Of a stretch of DNA of 64,000 bases, positions 9,967-19,543 are shown one piece after another. The position numbers and the translations under genes are program-made. The notes beneath the pieces are model-generated. The model did no database searches and was not told the DNA's origin. It saw only the letters and a list, made by a program, of their open reading frames with translations. The DNA is from Bin87 sp965204685 (GTDB lineage: Bacteria; Chloroflexota; Dehalococcoidia; Lucifugimonadales; UBA3495), in the NCBI GenBank assembly GCA_965204685.1, contig OZ242004.1, positions 2,976,001 to 3,040,000 of the forward strand, given 5' to 3'. Each line of letters begins with the position of its first letter. Within the stretch, counting starts at the first letter, position 1.

Positions 9967-10185
9967 TTAGAGGACGCATTTAGCACAGTCACGGATATTC
10001 GCCCGTTGTGTGCTTCTTGCTTTGGAACGAGCGGCATCAACATCCCTATAAGGACCGTGCCAGTTCCCATTCCGGGAAGACTTGCTCGGATGAACCCCCG
10101 AGCCACGGTTACAAAACGAGCAGGATGATCGATGCACCATCGCTTTGTCGTTGGGGAAGTTTTCGTACACCCAGTATGACATCAT
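9967..10185 (-). CDS. Small two-CxxC-type protein coupled to sufC
   Basis: Uncharacterised 72-residue protein. It has Cys pairs in SSCSFCNRG and RDCAKCVL that could form one zinc site. Between them lies a basic/aromatic centre NGNWHGPYRDVDAARSKA. The ATG at 10185 overlaps the sufC stop as ATGA, so it is translated with sufC. The pattern V-Y-E-N-(F/W)-P-N-D-K-A near the N-terminus recurs in small hypothetical proteins of mobile regions, from memory. Function unknown; with the next gene it forms an insertion inside the suf operon. Confidence 0.65.
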   Translation of the reverse strand: MMSYWVYENFPNDKAMVHRSSCSFCNRGSGVHPSKSSRNGNWHGPYRDVDAARSKARSTQRANIRDCAKCVL

Positions 10186-10973
10186 TCGCCCGCTGCTTCC
10201 GCCTCTTCGCGCACCCAGTCGTAGCCCCGGGCCTCCAGTTGCTCGGCCAGTTCCGGGCCGCCGCTGAGGACGATGCGTCCGTCCACCAGCACGTGCACTC
10301 GGTCCGGGGTAATGTAATTCAGGATGCGCTGGTAGTGGGTGACCACCACCGCCGCGTTGTCCGGGCGGCGGAGACGATTCACGCCGTCGGCTACGATGCG
10401 CAGGGCGTCGATGTCCAGCCCGGAGTCGGTTTCGTCAAGCAGGGAAAGGGTGGGCTCCAGCAGCGCCATTTGCAGCACTTCGTTGCGCTTTTTCTCGCCG
10501 CCGGAGAAGCCTTCGTTGACGGAGCGCCGTACCAATTCGGGATCGATTTCGACCTCAGCGACCTTGCTGCGCAAAAGGCGGTCGAATTCGCGGGCGCCCA
10601 TTTCTTCCTCGCCCAGGTGGACGCGCTTGGCATCCACCGCGGCCTTGAGGAACTGCCACGCGCGCACACCCGGCAGTTCCACGGGATATTGGAAGGCCAG
10701 GAAAACACCCTCGCGGGCCCGGTCTTCCGGCTCCATGTCCAGCAAATCCATGCCCTTGTACACTGCGGAACCGCCCGTCACGGTATATTCCGGTCGGCCG
10801 GCCAGCGTGTTGGCCAGGGTGCTCTTGCCGGACCCGTTGGGGCCCATGATCGCATGAACCTCGCCCGGATTTACCGCAAGGTTCACGCCGCGCAGTATTT
10901 CCTGATCGTCGATGGAAACCTGGAGGTCTTTGACCTCAAGGATGGGTGAAGCGGATTCGTTGGCAGTGGTCAT
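10182..10973 (-). CDS. sufC: SufC, ABC-type ATPase of the SufBCD scaffold
   Basis: Soluble ABC ATPase that powers the SufBC2D complex. The 263-residue protein has Walker A GPNGSGKST, Q-loop FQYPVELPGV, signature FSGGEKKRNE, Walker B LLDETDSGLD and the H-loop VTHYQRI. All are in the SufC-specific form. Start MTTANESASP at 10973; an upstream extension is not family-like. It lies 59 bases after sufB and overlaps the downstream 72-residue gene. Confidence 0.96.
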   Translation of the reverse strand: MTTANESASPILEVKDLQVSIDDQEILRGVNLAVNPGEVHAIMGPNGSGKSTLANTLAGRPEYTVTGGSAVYKGMDLLDMEPEDRAREGVFLAFQYPVELPGVRAWQFLKAAVDAKRVHLGEEEMGAREFDRLLRSKVAEVEIDPELVRRSVNEGFSGGEKKRNEVLQMALLEPTLSLLDETDSGLDIDALRIVADGVNRLRRPDNAAVVVTHYQRILNYITPDRVHVLVDGRIVLSGGPELAEQLEARGYDWVREEAEAAGE

Positions 10974-11032
10974 CTTCGTGTAGAAGGTCCTTTGACTTGG
11001 AGGGAGATCGTAAACCTGGGGGCCGGGTGGTT

Positions 11033-12505
<1,473 letters not shown>

Positions 12506-12590
12506 TGGGCCCACTTCCTCCCCGTCCGGCGGTGATAGCGGCTTGCCGGCGGATGGTTCTAATAATTCCCGACCGTTAAGGTCAACAATC

Positions 12591-12619
12591 ATCGTAGACC
12601 AGGGCGGTGTTTCTGTCAA
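12591..12619 (-). promoter_or_regulatory. Candidate promoter of the suf operon
   Basis: Minus-strand TTGACA (12619-12614, perfect) is followed after 17 bases by TACGAT (12596-12591, 4/6). This predicts a leader of about 80 bases before sufB. No Rrf2- or SufR-type regulator gene lies nearby. Confidence 0.55.
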
Positions 12620-13029
12620 CGGCGGTCAAACTCTGCGCGCACCACGGGCGTTACCGATCTGTAATCGCCAGGAAACATTGCGACCGTAGCATCGAAATAT
12701 ACGAGGACTGGAGTATGCCTGATGACCGTCACCACCGATTCGATAACGGCCGCTACGCACTGTGGCGTCGATGCCTGCGGCATCGGGGCCCACACTAAGC
12801 AGTTGGTTGGCCGGGCGATTTTCCGGTTCATACAACCCGGTTGGCCACCAGTGTTCGGCAGGGGTCTGGGCGACGACTTCACGCCGGATGTTGCCCTGGC
12901 GCTGACCGCGGCCAACCAGGCAAGCGCTGACGGGGAGCACCGTCAGCCCGGGCACAACTCGATCATTCCCCAGCAGTGATGGGATACCGGCAGATAGGAT
13001 GAAGCACGCTTCCGGGAACGTGGCCTCGG
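12620..13029. other. Intergenic region without a recognised gene
   Basis: About 410 bases separate the suf promoter from the DUF6226 gene. Short open frames exist on both strands, but none has recognisable motifs, a good ribosome-binding site or a protein-like composition. I see no RNA gene. Confidence 0.45.
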
Positions 13030-13620
13030 TCACGGTAGTACGGGCCTCCGGGGCCAAGGCAGCCACTCCAAAACACGGTCCTTGCCGCCCGCGAACCGGG
13101 TCACGCTGGCCGGTTCAACCCGTGACCACCCGCTCCGGCGGAGTTCTTCCGACCAGAGTTCGTGACCTGTTCCACCGCTGCCGTCCGGCTCCAACCGGAA
13201 CCACTCCCGGAACTGTCCGGCCACGACGGCTTCCACCGTTTCCTTGAAATTTTGGAACTCGCCCTCCGCGCATTCGTCGCACGCGTCGCAGGCGCAATCG
13301 GGAAACGGTTCAATCAGGTAATGTCCGAAACGGACGCGGATTCCGGGCAAATCGTTGAACGCCGCGACGATGGGCGCGGACGACCCCTGTTTGAGGGTCA
13401 GTCTCACGCTCGGCCGGGACGCGCTTGGCCGGGACGGAGGTGTTAGGTCCAGTTGCGGATCCAGGTAATAGCCCTCTTCGCGGGCAACGTCGTATTCCGC
13501 CTCCAGCCGAGACAGCATGTCCAACGACCATTCCACCAGGGGCAGGAACCGCTCGGGCTCCGTGACCCTGGAGTATGCTTCGTCCGGCGGGCCTTCCCGG
13601 CCCCAATTGAACCTTCCCAT
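13030..13620 (-). CDS. DUF6226-like protein
   Basis: 196-residue protein of unknown function. The N-terminal AYSRVTEPERFLPLVEW and the following LDMLSRLEAEYDV match my memory of DUF6226, seen mostly in actinobacteria. The middle has DCACDACDECAEGEF (about residues 130-144), a run of four cysteines that could bind metal. It is followed by an amphipathic helix and a C-terminal LEWLPWPRR. ATG 13620 has AGGAA upstream. It is divergent from tatD. The family name is moderately certain and the role unknown. Confidence 0.6.
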   Translation of the reverse strand: MGRFNWGREGPPDEAYSRVTEPERFLPLVEWSLDMLSRLEAEYDVAREEGYYLDPQLDLTPPSRPSASRPSVRLTLKQGSSAPIVAAFNDLPGIRVRFGHYLIEPFPDCACDACDECAEGEFQNFKETVEAVVAGQFREWFRLEPDGSGGTGHELWSEELRRSGWSRVEPASVTRFAGGKDRVLEWLPWPRRPVLP

Positions 13621-13720
13621 TTCCTGACTTCCTTGCGGCGACGGGCGCCCGTGACGACGGAGGCAGTCCGAATGCCTCCGTTTCCATTGTAAGCCGCCGT
13701 GCGCCGGTTTAGCCGTCAAA

Positions 13721-13729
13721 TGCTATACT
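13721..13729 (+). promoter_or_regulatory. Extended -10 element ahead of tatD-like gene
   Basis: TGCTATACT (13721-13729) is an extended -10 (TGnTATAnT type) placed 46 bases before the TatD start. No good -35 is seen at 16-18 bases spacing, as expected for extended -10 promoters. Confidence 0.35.
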
Positions 13730-13774
13730 TCGCGCAACGCCGGCCGGCAGCGTCGGCACTCGGGAACTTCGCTG

Positions 13775-14596
13775 ATGCCAACGACGCCAGTCTACTGCGA
13801 CGCTCACACCCACCTGGACCAGTACGTTCCGGGGGAAATATCCGGCATCCTGGAACGGGCCAGCGAGGCCGGCGTGGGCTACATCCTGCTGGCCGGCACC
13901 ACCATTGAATCAACCGAGCATTGCATCGCCCTGGCCGACGAGCACCCGATGTTCTATGCCGGCGTGGGCATCCACCCGATGCAGGCCGACGACCCGGTGA
14001 ATGATGAAGCCTACTCCAGGCTGGAGTCCCTGGCGCGGGACAACCCGCGCGTCGTCTGCATCTCCGAAGTCGGCCTGGATTACCTGCCCACGTCGCCCGA
14101 CCACGAGGTGCAGGACCAGGTGTTCCGCGCGCACATCCACCTGGCCAAGAGTTTGGGGTTGCCGATCATCTTCCACTCGCGGGAGTCGCATCCGGCAGTG
14201 TTCAAGGTGCTGCGCGAGGAAAACGCCGGCCTCGTCGGTGGTGCCATGCACTATTTCCAGGGAGACGCCGAGACGGCGCGGGAGGCCATGGATTGCGGCT
14301 TCTTCATCTCGCTGGCCCGCCCGCTGACCCGCTTGCCCGAATTGCGGGAGGTGGCCCGGGATATTCCTTTGGAAAACATCGTGCTGGAGACGGACGCCTA
14401 TCCGCAGCCGTTCAAGAAGTACCGCCACAACTGGACGGAGCCGCGCCACCTGGCCGACGTGGCCCAGTGCCTGGCAACCGTAAAGGGCATCTCGGTGGAG
14501 GAGGTGGCGGAGGTAACGACGGCCAACCTGAGCCGGCTGCTCCGCATCGACATCCCATCGGCGCCTGGTTCTGTGCCGGCTTCGGCGCAGGGGTGA
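13775..14596 (+). CDS. TatD-family metal-dependent hydrolase
   Basis: TIM-barrel metal-dependent phosphoesterase of the TatD family (DNase or 3'-exonuclease activity in characterised members). The 273-residue protein shows CDAHTHLD (metal His pair, residues 8-15) and SEVGLDY (Glu). It also has IIFHSRES, AMHYFQGD and VLETDAYPQPF (Asp), in the right order and spacing. The C-terminal tail after residue 255 is extra and low in complexity. It is followed 46 bases later by a Tag-like gene on the same strand. Confidence 0.9.
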   Translation: MPTTPVYCDAHTHLDQYVPGEISGILERASEAGVGYILLAGTTIESTEHCIALADEHPMFYAGVGIHPMQADDPVNDEAYSRLESLARDNPRVVCISEVGLDYLPTSPDHEVQDQVFRAHIHLAKSLGLPIIFHSRESHPAVFKVLREENAGLVGGAMHYFQGDAETAREAMDCGFFISLARPLTRLPELREVARDIPLENIVLETDAYPQPFKKYRHNWTEPRHLADVAQCLATVKGISVEEVAEVTTANLSRLLRIDIPSAPGSVPASAQG

Positions 14597-14642
14597 CCAA
14601 CCGTCCACCCGCGGCTTACGCTGTTTCGTCAAGGAGCACGTT

Positions 14643-15116
14643 ATGACCACCCCAGAGGAACGGCAGCATCCTGAAGCTCCGGAGCAGATCGAACCTCGGA
14701 GCCTGAACGACTATCTGGAGGTCATGACCAAGGCCGTGTTCCAGAGCGGCATGTCCTGGAAGGTGGTCAACACCAAGTGGCCGGGCTTCCAGGCTGGTTT
14801 CCAGGGTTTCGACGTGGGAGCGGTGGCTGCCATGGACGAATCGGCCATCGACACGCTGGCGGCCGACACGGCCATCATTCGGAACCGCCGCAAGATCGTC
14901 GCCACCGTGCACAACGCCCGGAAACTCATCGAGCTGGAGGAAGAGTACGGCGGCGACATCCGCAACTACCTGCGCGCCCACGGCGACCTGGAGGCCACCA
15001 TCAAGGACGTGCGCAAGCAGTTCAAGTACATGGGCGACATTGGCACCTACTACTGGCTGTACGTCACCGGCGAGGACGTGCCCAGCTGGGACGAGTTCTG
15101 TAGCCGCGGCCATTAG
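14643..15116 (+). CDS. DNA-3-methyladenine glycosylase I (Tag)-like protein
   Basis: Member of the Tag/HhH-GPD glycosylase group, 157 residues. SLNDYLEVMTKAVFQSGMSW (residues 20-39) matches the Tag region that contacts the flipped base. It continues with AIIRNRRKIVATVHNA, similar to the Tag block NxxIIRNRxKI. It is shorter than Tag (about 190) and lacks the N-terminal zinc Cys and the C-terminal His/Cys pair, so catalytic competence is uncertain. Likely role is base-excision repair of alkylated adenine. GGAG lies upstream of the ATG. Confidence 0.75.
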   Translation: MTTPEERQHPEAPEQIEPRSLNDYLEVMTKAVFQSGMSWKVVNTKWPGFQAGFQGFDVGAVAAMDESAIDTLAADTAIIRNRRKIVATVHNARKLIELEEEYGGDIRNYLRAHGDLEATIKDVRKQFKYMGDIGTYYWLYVTGEDVPSWDEFCSRGH

Positions 15117-15132
15117 CCGGCAGCCCAAACCT

Positions 15133-15157
15133 ATCCTGAATATCCTGTCCATGCATG
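15133..15157. repeat. Short dispersed repeat copy
   Basis: The segment ATCCTGAATATCCTG followed by TCCATGCATG closely resembles 30005-30029 (ATCCTGAACATCCTG, GCATCGATG). Both copies are intergenic. Only two copies were seen, so this is a tentative repeat family. Confidence 0.35.
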
Positions 15158-15180
15158 CAATTTCCCCGGAGGCTGAGGCC

Positions 15181-15771
15181 ATGACTACTCCTGCGACCTG
15201 CCAGCTGGCCCTGAAAGAGTGGGCGATCACCGTGAAGGCCCTGGCCGACGGCGACCAGATCATGATGTTGCGCAAGGGCGGCATCCACGAGGAGAGCAAG
15301 GACTTCCGCGTGGTGCATCCCGAGTTCCTGCTGTACCCCACCTACCTGCACCAGAAGGAAGACCTGCTCAAGGACAGCCACCAACCCGCGCTGCGGCAAC
15401 TGCTGGCCGACGATCCCGACGACAAGGACGCCGTCACCTTCACCCACTGGGCCCGCGTCCACGAGTTGATCGAGATCGACCAGCAGGGCAAGGTGGAAGA
15501 CCTGGCGCCGCACCACATCTGGACCGACACCTACGCCCAGTCGCGCCTGCACTGGAAGCCCATGGTGCCGCTGACCATCATGCTGCTGCGCGTGTACGAG
15601 ATGGAAAGCGCGACCACGGCGCCCTTCATCCCGGAGTACGGCGGCTGCAAGTCGTGGGTGGACGTCATTCCGACCGTTCGCCTCGGCGACGCCAGGCCGG
15701 TGGTGGACGATGCGCGGTTCAATGAGATGGTGGAAGCGGTGCGGGGGAGCCTGGGGTTGGTGCCCGTTTAG
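15181..15771 (+). CDS. DUF1802 family protein
   Basis: 196-residue protein of the DUF1802 family, function unknown. ALKEWAITVKALADGDQIMM and the downstream LRKGGI are the N-terminal hallmark, and FLLYPTYLHQKEDLLK is the second. The C-terminal half contains WVDVIPTV. Start at ATG 15181 with GGAGG ten bases upstream; an in-frame ATG at 15151 lacks a site. It follows the Tag-like gene by 64 bases. The family occurs widely in cyanobacteria and Chloroflexi. Confidence 0.8.
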   Translation: MTTPATCQLALKEWAITVKALADGDQIMMLRKGGIHEESKDFRVVHPEFLLYPTYLHQKEDLLKDSHQPALRQLLADDPDDKDAVTFTHWARVHELIEIDQQGKVEDLAPHHIWTDTYAQSRLHWKPMVPLTIMLLRVYEMESATTAPFIPEYGGCKSWVDVIPTVRLGDARPVVDDARFNEMVEAVRGSLGLVPV

Positions 15772-15859
15772 GGCCTGTGGGCAAATCGGCGTACAGACGC
15801 GGAGGGGATCGAGCAGCGCTTTTCCCGGTGCAACCGGACGCGCTGCTATGATTGGTATG

Positions 15860-15905
15860 TATAATGCACTGCCAATCAGTGATCTCTTTTGGATCCCTGA
15901 TCAGG
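15860..15905 (+). promoter_or_regulatory. Possible promoter and operator of the RHH/PIN module
   Basis: TATAAT (15860-15865) is a consensus -10, but no matching -35 is seen. The palindrome CCTGATCAGG (15896-15905) lies just before the AGGAGG ribosome-binding site of the antitoxin gene. Autoregulatory palindromes are typical of toxin-antitoxin operons; the link here is inference. Confidence 0.3.
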
Positions 15906-15915
15906 AGGTTGCGGC

Positions 15916-16278
15916 ATGATGTACCGCGTTTACCAAGGTGATGGGTACGAGGTGGTGTCGGTGCCTGTCACGTCCAGTTTAGCGGCAGAGTTGCGAGCTC
16001 GCGCCGACGAAGTGGGGCTGGACATTGCTGAGTTGATACTGGACCTCTTTGTGGGAGCGCTCCGATCCGGTTGGGAGCGTGGCTGTCCCACGTTCACGGT
16101 TTCCGACGATTACGCCGGGGATTTCGTCTCCGATGGTTTCCGGGTGGTGGCCCGCCACGACGGACAGTCCACGTTGTGCCCCTTTGACGGGGTCCCATTT
16201 GATGATGCGATAGCGAAGTTCCGCGCTGGCGCCGCCAATCTAAGCGACGCCGAGATTATCGAGGTTGCCCGTTCGTGA
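15916..16278 (+). CDS. Probable antitoxin, ribbon-helix-helix-like N-terminus
   Basis: 120-residue protein. VVSVPVTSSLAAELRARADE (residues 13-32) and the following GLDIAELILDLFVGAL have the strand-helix-helix layout of an RHH DNA-binding domain. The C-terminal part contains FDDAIAKFRAGAANLSDAEI, which could wrap a toxin. It overlaps the PIN-domain gene by four bases (GTGA). That arrangement, and the toxin's identity, make it the antitoxin of a type II pair. AGGAGG precedes the double ATG at 15916/15919. Confidence 0.65.
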   Translation: MMYRVYQGDGYEVVSVPVTSSLAAELRARADEVGLDIAELILDLFVGALRSGWERGCPTFTVSDDYAGDFVSDGFRVVARHDGQSTLCPFDGVPFDDAIAKFRAGAANLSDAEIIEVARS

Positions 16279-16688
16279 GCGTGCCGCGGATAGTGGCGGA
16301 CACCAGCGCGCTCCTGACCCAGGCAAGATCGGGAGTCACGGACAGCAGCCTCTGGGAGACGATCAGAAAAGGACGTGTGGTGCCGCTGGTGTCCCTGGCC
16401 ACCTACGCTGAATTTCGAGAGAAGTTGGCAGATCCAAGGTTCAGTATCCCGGAGGCTGAGCGGGCCTCAATTCTAGCGGAGTACCTGAGCTACGCGGAGT
16501 ACACTCGAGACGTGCCCGATTCAGGAAACGAAGTGTGCCGGGATGAAAAGGACAGGCCCTTCGTTGACCTGGCCCTGGCCAAGGAGGCCGACGCCATTGT
16601 GAGCGTTGACCCTGACCTGCTGGACTGCAACGGCCTATGGGACTTTCCGGTATTGAACGTAACCGAGTTCGTTCGCCGCTTCGCATGA
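16275..16688 (+). CDS. PIN-domain toxin of a type II toxin-antitoxin pair
   Basis: 137-residue PIN nuclease of the COG1569-like toxin group. Acidic active-site residues sit in VADTSALL (Asp9), in EFREKL, and in CRDEKDRPFVDLALAKEADA (residues 90-109) with SVDPDLL after it. Such toxins cut RNA and are held inactive by the cognate antitoxin. GTG start overlaps the upstream stop as GTGA, so translation is coupled. A short repeat hairpin follows. Confidence 0.8.
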   Translation: MSVPRIVADTSALLTQARSGVTDSSLWETIRKGRVVPLVSLATYAEFREKLADPRFSIPEAERASILAEYLSYAEYTRDVPDSGNEVCRDEKDRPFVDLALAKEADAIVSVDPDLLDCNGLWDFPVLNVTEFVRRFA

Positions 16689-16736
16689 CTGGAAGTGGTG
16701 CGAGGGAGCCTGGGGCTGGTGCCGGCATAATCGTCA

Positions 16737-16766
16737 CGTCATTCCGGCGAAAGCCGGAATCCAGAA
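16737..16766. repeat. REP-like hairpin, CGTCATTCCGGC family
   Basis: ATTCCGGC (16741-16748), loop GAAA and GCCGGAAT form a perfect 8-bp stem with CGTC before and CCAG after. The same motif occurs at 23971-24068 and 41804-41836, all between genes. Confidence 0.8.
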
Positions 16767-16843
16767 TTGATGACACCCGGCCGTTGACGGGGCGCGTGCG
16801 GGTCCGCTAAACCATAGCCACGCCGATTTGCGAGGTGAAGGCT

Positions 16844-17164
16844 ATGGGGATGGACGTTTGGACGGTCAAGACCGAGTATACATGCTTGAAGCGGCCCGCT
16901 CCGCCGATCTACGATTTTCTATTCGATTTGATGCTGGATCCCGACACAGGCTACGAATACGATCCGTGGGAATCGGACGATACATGGGGCGGCTCTTGGG
17001 ACAACAACGGGCTGTATGAGTTCAGCCGGGTTGGACTCCGCAAGCGAGCCAACAACTGGGCAAACCGCAAAGGTCTGGGGCAGGCAGAAAAAGCCAAGCT
17101 GCGCAGATGGATCAGGAACCTGCCTTGGCAAGACGACTACATCATGTTGCATATGGAGAACTGA
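16844..17164 (+). CDS. Small hypothetical partner of the AIPR gene
   Basis: 106-residue protein of unknown function, rich in aromatic and acidic residues. Visible blocks are YEYDPWESDDTWGGSWDNNG (residues 37-56) and a C-terminal WIRNLPWQDDYIMLH. A basic helix RVGLRKRANNWANRKGLGQ lies between them. Similar proteins recur in phage and island contexts, from memory. The start at 16844 has GAGGTG seven bases upstream. Only two bases separate it from the AIPR start, so the two are co-translated. It may be an inhibitor, sensor or cofactor for AIPR. Confidence 0.65.
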   Translation: MGMDVWTVKTEYTCLKRPAPPIYDFLFDLMLDPDTGYEYDPWESDDTWGGSWDNNGLYEFSRVGLRKRANNWANRKGLGQAEKAKLRRWIRNLPWQDDYIMLHMEN

Positions 17165-17166
17165 CG

Positions 17167-18987
17167 ATGACCAGCCGACGACAAGCGGCACAAGACCGCT
17201 ACGACCATATACTGCCGTTCATTGAAGAGGTGGCTGAGGAATATTACGGTGGCAATACAGATCGAGGATTCAGGCACTGGGCCTTCGCCACGATATTCGC
17301 TCGAGGCCACGACGTGCAGGGCAACGACATCGTCGAATGCACTGCTATCGATGGGTCAGACGATTTCGAGATAGACGGTTATTTTATACCGCAATCGGAC
17401 GACGATTTAGTCGTACACCTGTTTCAGAGTAAGCATCGGCTGCCAGGTACGTCGATCGGGCCGGCCGATTTGGCAGCTTTCCTAAACGCTCCCAATCGCA
17501 TTTTGAATCCAACGGAAGTTGCTGCCAGCAAAAACGAAGAAACCAAGGCCTTGCACGACCAAATTGTAAGCTTGCTGTCTACTCATGGTGTCCAGTGCAA
17601 CATCAATCTGGTTTGGGCGACCAGCGGGCGGTTGACTCCGACGACTCGTACGCATGCGGAGGAACGCAGCACGTTTACGGTCGCCGCCACCATTCAAGGA
17701 AATCCAATCGAAGTGCCCGTTACGTTGGAATATTGGGACTTGGAGAAGCTGTATGAACTTCATTCGACTCTGCAAGAAAGCGATGAGGTTTCCACATGCG
17801 ATTTCACGTTTCAATTGCCCGAGGGATCATTTCATCAGGCCGTAGCGGGTGTGGATTATCGAACCTTGTCCATGACCGTTCCGGCTTCGCAGATCATCGA
17901 GGTATTTGCTCGGCATCGTTATAAAATCTTCCGGCTGAACCCGCGCGGCCCGCTAGGGAACAAAGTTAACCGGGCGATTAAGCGGACCTTGCTCGACGAG
18001 ACCGAGCGTGGTCGTTTCCATGTACTGAACAATGGGATTACCGCGATATGCGATTCGTGGCGACTTTCGGGTCAAGATCTGGTTGTGCAGAATTTCCAGA
18101 TCATCAACGGTTGTCAGACCACTGTAACGCTTTGGGATGCTCGTGCGGCTATTGCGGATGACCCAAGCGTGTTAGTTACAGTTAAACTGACTGAATGCCC
18201 AGAGCATTTCGCACCAAAGATTGCGGAAACCACGAACAGCCAAACAGCGCTCCGCGCAGAGGACTTCACCTCGAACGAAGCCATGCAGATAAAACTCCAG
18301 CGCGAGTTCAATTTGATGAACCCACCGTGGTTCTACCAAATCAAACGCGGTGAGTGGAGCAAGATGCTCGGCGGGCAAAACGACAAAGAGCCGTACCGCA
18401 ATCCAGCCGGTGGCTACCGGCAATTGAACCTAAAGGATGTGGCCCAAGCTGTGGTCGCATTCGCCGGGTACCCTGGTGAGGCGAAAGACAAGATCCGCAG
18501 TTTCCTAAACAAGGACGTCGTCTCATCGATAGCTCGGGAAAGCGAATTTAGCTATGATCGCATTTATACGGGCTCGCTCACGGCCGCTCAATTGCTGTTG
18601 CCGGCTGTACTTCAACGCAAGATATGGCGACAAGTAAACGCGGACAGGGAATCCCATCCTTGGCTCGAATACGCTAGGTTTCATCTGGTGTGGGTGATCG
18701 GCAAATTGCTGAAAGATCATTATGGACAAGTGGATGCCCTTTTCAGCCCTCAGCGGTCAAACGTGTTGAACGCGAGTGTGGACGAATGGTTTAAGCCACT
18801 CTACGACGTTGCAGTAGCCGCTATCGGCAATGCTTTGGCAGAGTCTGAGCGACGCGGCGACTTTACCGGGTATCGTGAATTTTTCCGATCAGCCATTAAT
18901 TACCGCTTTGTGGAAACCAACGTCGAAGGTGCTTTGAGATTGGCCGGCAACTTTGGCGACCCCTTGGGCAACCTACCATCGCCATGA
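17167..18987 (+). CDS. AIPR family abortive-infection protein with N-terminal nuclease-like domain
   Basis: 606-residue AIPR protein, a family linked to phage defence. The core contains FRLNPRGPLGNKVNRAIKRT, LNNGITAICDS, NFQIINGCQT and ETTNSQTALRAEDFTSN (about residues 255-380), the AIPR signature. The N-terminus has DDFEIDGYFI (Asp70) and HLFQSKH (Gln87-Lys89), laid out like a PD-(D/E)xK endonuclease. It presumably cleaves nucleic acid on infection. GGAGAA lies six bases before ATG 17167. Its stop overlaps a further short frame as ATGA. Confidence 0.85.
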   Translation: MTSRRQAAQDRYDHILPFIEEVAEEYYGGNTDRGFRHWAFATIFARGHDVQGNDIVECTAIDGSDDFEIDGYFIPQSDDDLVVHLFQSKHRLPGTSIGPADLAAFLNAPNRILNPTEVAASKNEETKALHDQIVSLLSTHGVQCNINLVWATSGRLTPTTRTHAEERSTFTVAATIQGNPIEVPVTLEYWDLEKLYELHSTLQESDEVSTCDFTFQLPEGSFHQAVAGVDYRTLSMTVPASQIIEVFARHRYKIFRLNPRGPLGNKVNRAIKRTLLDETERGRFHVLNNGITAICDSWRLSGQDLVVQNFQIINGCQTTVTLWDARAAIADDPSVLVTVKLTECPEHFAPKIAETTNSQTALRAEDFTSNEAMQIKLQREFNLMNPPWFYQIKRGEWSKMLGGQNDKEPYRNPAGGYRQLNLKDVAQAVVAFAGYPGEAKDKIRSFLNKDVVSSIARESEFSYDRIYTGSLTAAQLLLPAVLQRKIWRQVNADRESHPWLEYARFHLVWVIGKLLKDHYGQVDALFSPQRSNVLNASVDEWFKPLYDVAVAAIGNALAESERRGDFTGYREFFRSAINYRFVETNVEGALRLAGNFGDPLGNLPSP

Positions 18988-19151
18988 CATTCACCTCACG
19001 CCCCATGCCCCCGGACGCCCTCGCCCGCCTCGGTTCCGTCGCCGAAGTGTGCGATGTGCTGCGCGGCTGGGGCCGGCCCGAAGTGGGTGCCGGAACTGCC
19101 GAAATTGAACCGCGGAGAAAGCTATGGGCACATTTTACACAGAAGTCATGA
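18984..19151 (+). pseudogene. Truncated/chimeric A-family gene (copy A0) overlapping the AIPR stop
   Basis: 55-codon frame whose residues 9-33 match the two A-family proteins at 19544 and 20439 (PDALARLGSVAEVCDVLRGW). The sequence then diverges at GRPEV and ends in unrelated residues. At DNA level 19018-19081 differs from 19581-19644 by two of 64 bases. Its ATG overlaps the AIPR stop as ATGA. The rest of the A gene is missing and the retropepsin-like gene begins inside it at 19124. It is most likely a remnant left by replacement of the A body. It could still be translated. Confidence 0.6.
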
Positions 19152-19522
19152 TCGGCAATGTAAACGGCGGCGATATGCTGCCGGTATCGGCGCTCGTGGA
19201 TACTGGAGCGTCGGACTCGGCGTTTCCCTCCGATCTGCTGGAAGCGCTGCAAATTCAACCAACGGGCAATCCGGTCTTGTATTATCTGGCTGACGGCAGC
19301 GCTCTGGGGTGTCCACGGGGAGAAGCGCGACTTTCCATCGCTTTACCCTCCGGACAGGTAGCCACCGGAACGTGTCCGGTAGCTTTCTGGCCCGATGACA
19401 GTGGACAGTGTATCGGAGCGACCACGTTGCAGGTCCTGGCGCTCGTGGTCGACTCGGCCAATGAAGAACTGGCCGCGGCTTCCGGTTTAAGACGAGGTTG
19501 GGCCGGAGACATCCCACCGTAG
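19124..19522 (+). CDS. Retropepsin-like aspartic protease domain protein
   Basis: 132-residue single-domain protein. ALVDTGASDSAFP (residues 23-35) is the catalytic Asp-Thr-Gly motif of retropepsin-like aspartic proteases. It is followed by LADGSALGCPRGEA and a C-terminal IGATTLQVLALVVD strand resembling the family's closing motif. Such proteins work as homodimers. GGAGAAA lies six bases before ATG 19124. It is embedded in the AIPR/A-B operon, 21 bases before A1. Target unknown; it might activate or degrade a neighbour. Confidence 0.75.
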   Translation: MGTFYTEVMIGNVNGGDMLPVSALVDTGASDSAFPSDLLEALQIQPTGNPVLYYLADGSALGCPRGEARLSIALPSGQVATGTCPVAFWPDDSGQCIGATTLQVLALVVDSANEELAAASGLRRGWAGDIPP

Positions 19523-19543
19523 CGCAACGGCCACTAGACCGTC

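Noticed and set aside
12506..12619. 38-residue N-terminal extension of SufB
   Set aside because: It would begin in the -35 of the suf promoter and is not family-like; ATG 12505 has a strong ribosome-binding site.
12626..13066. 146-codon minus-strand frame between suf and DUF6226
   Set aside because: No motif, no start signal, overlaps the DUF6226 end; treated as chance.
16737..16766. REP-like hairpin considered as terminator of the PIN toxin gene
   Set aside because: No T-run follows, and the same sequence recurs in other intergenic places; listed as repeat.
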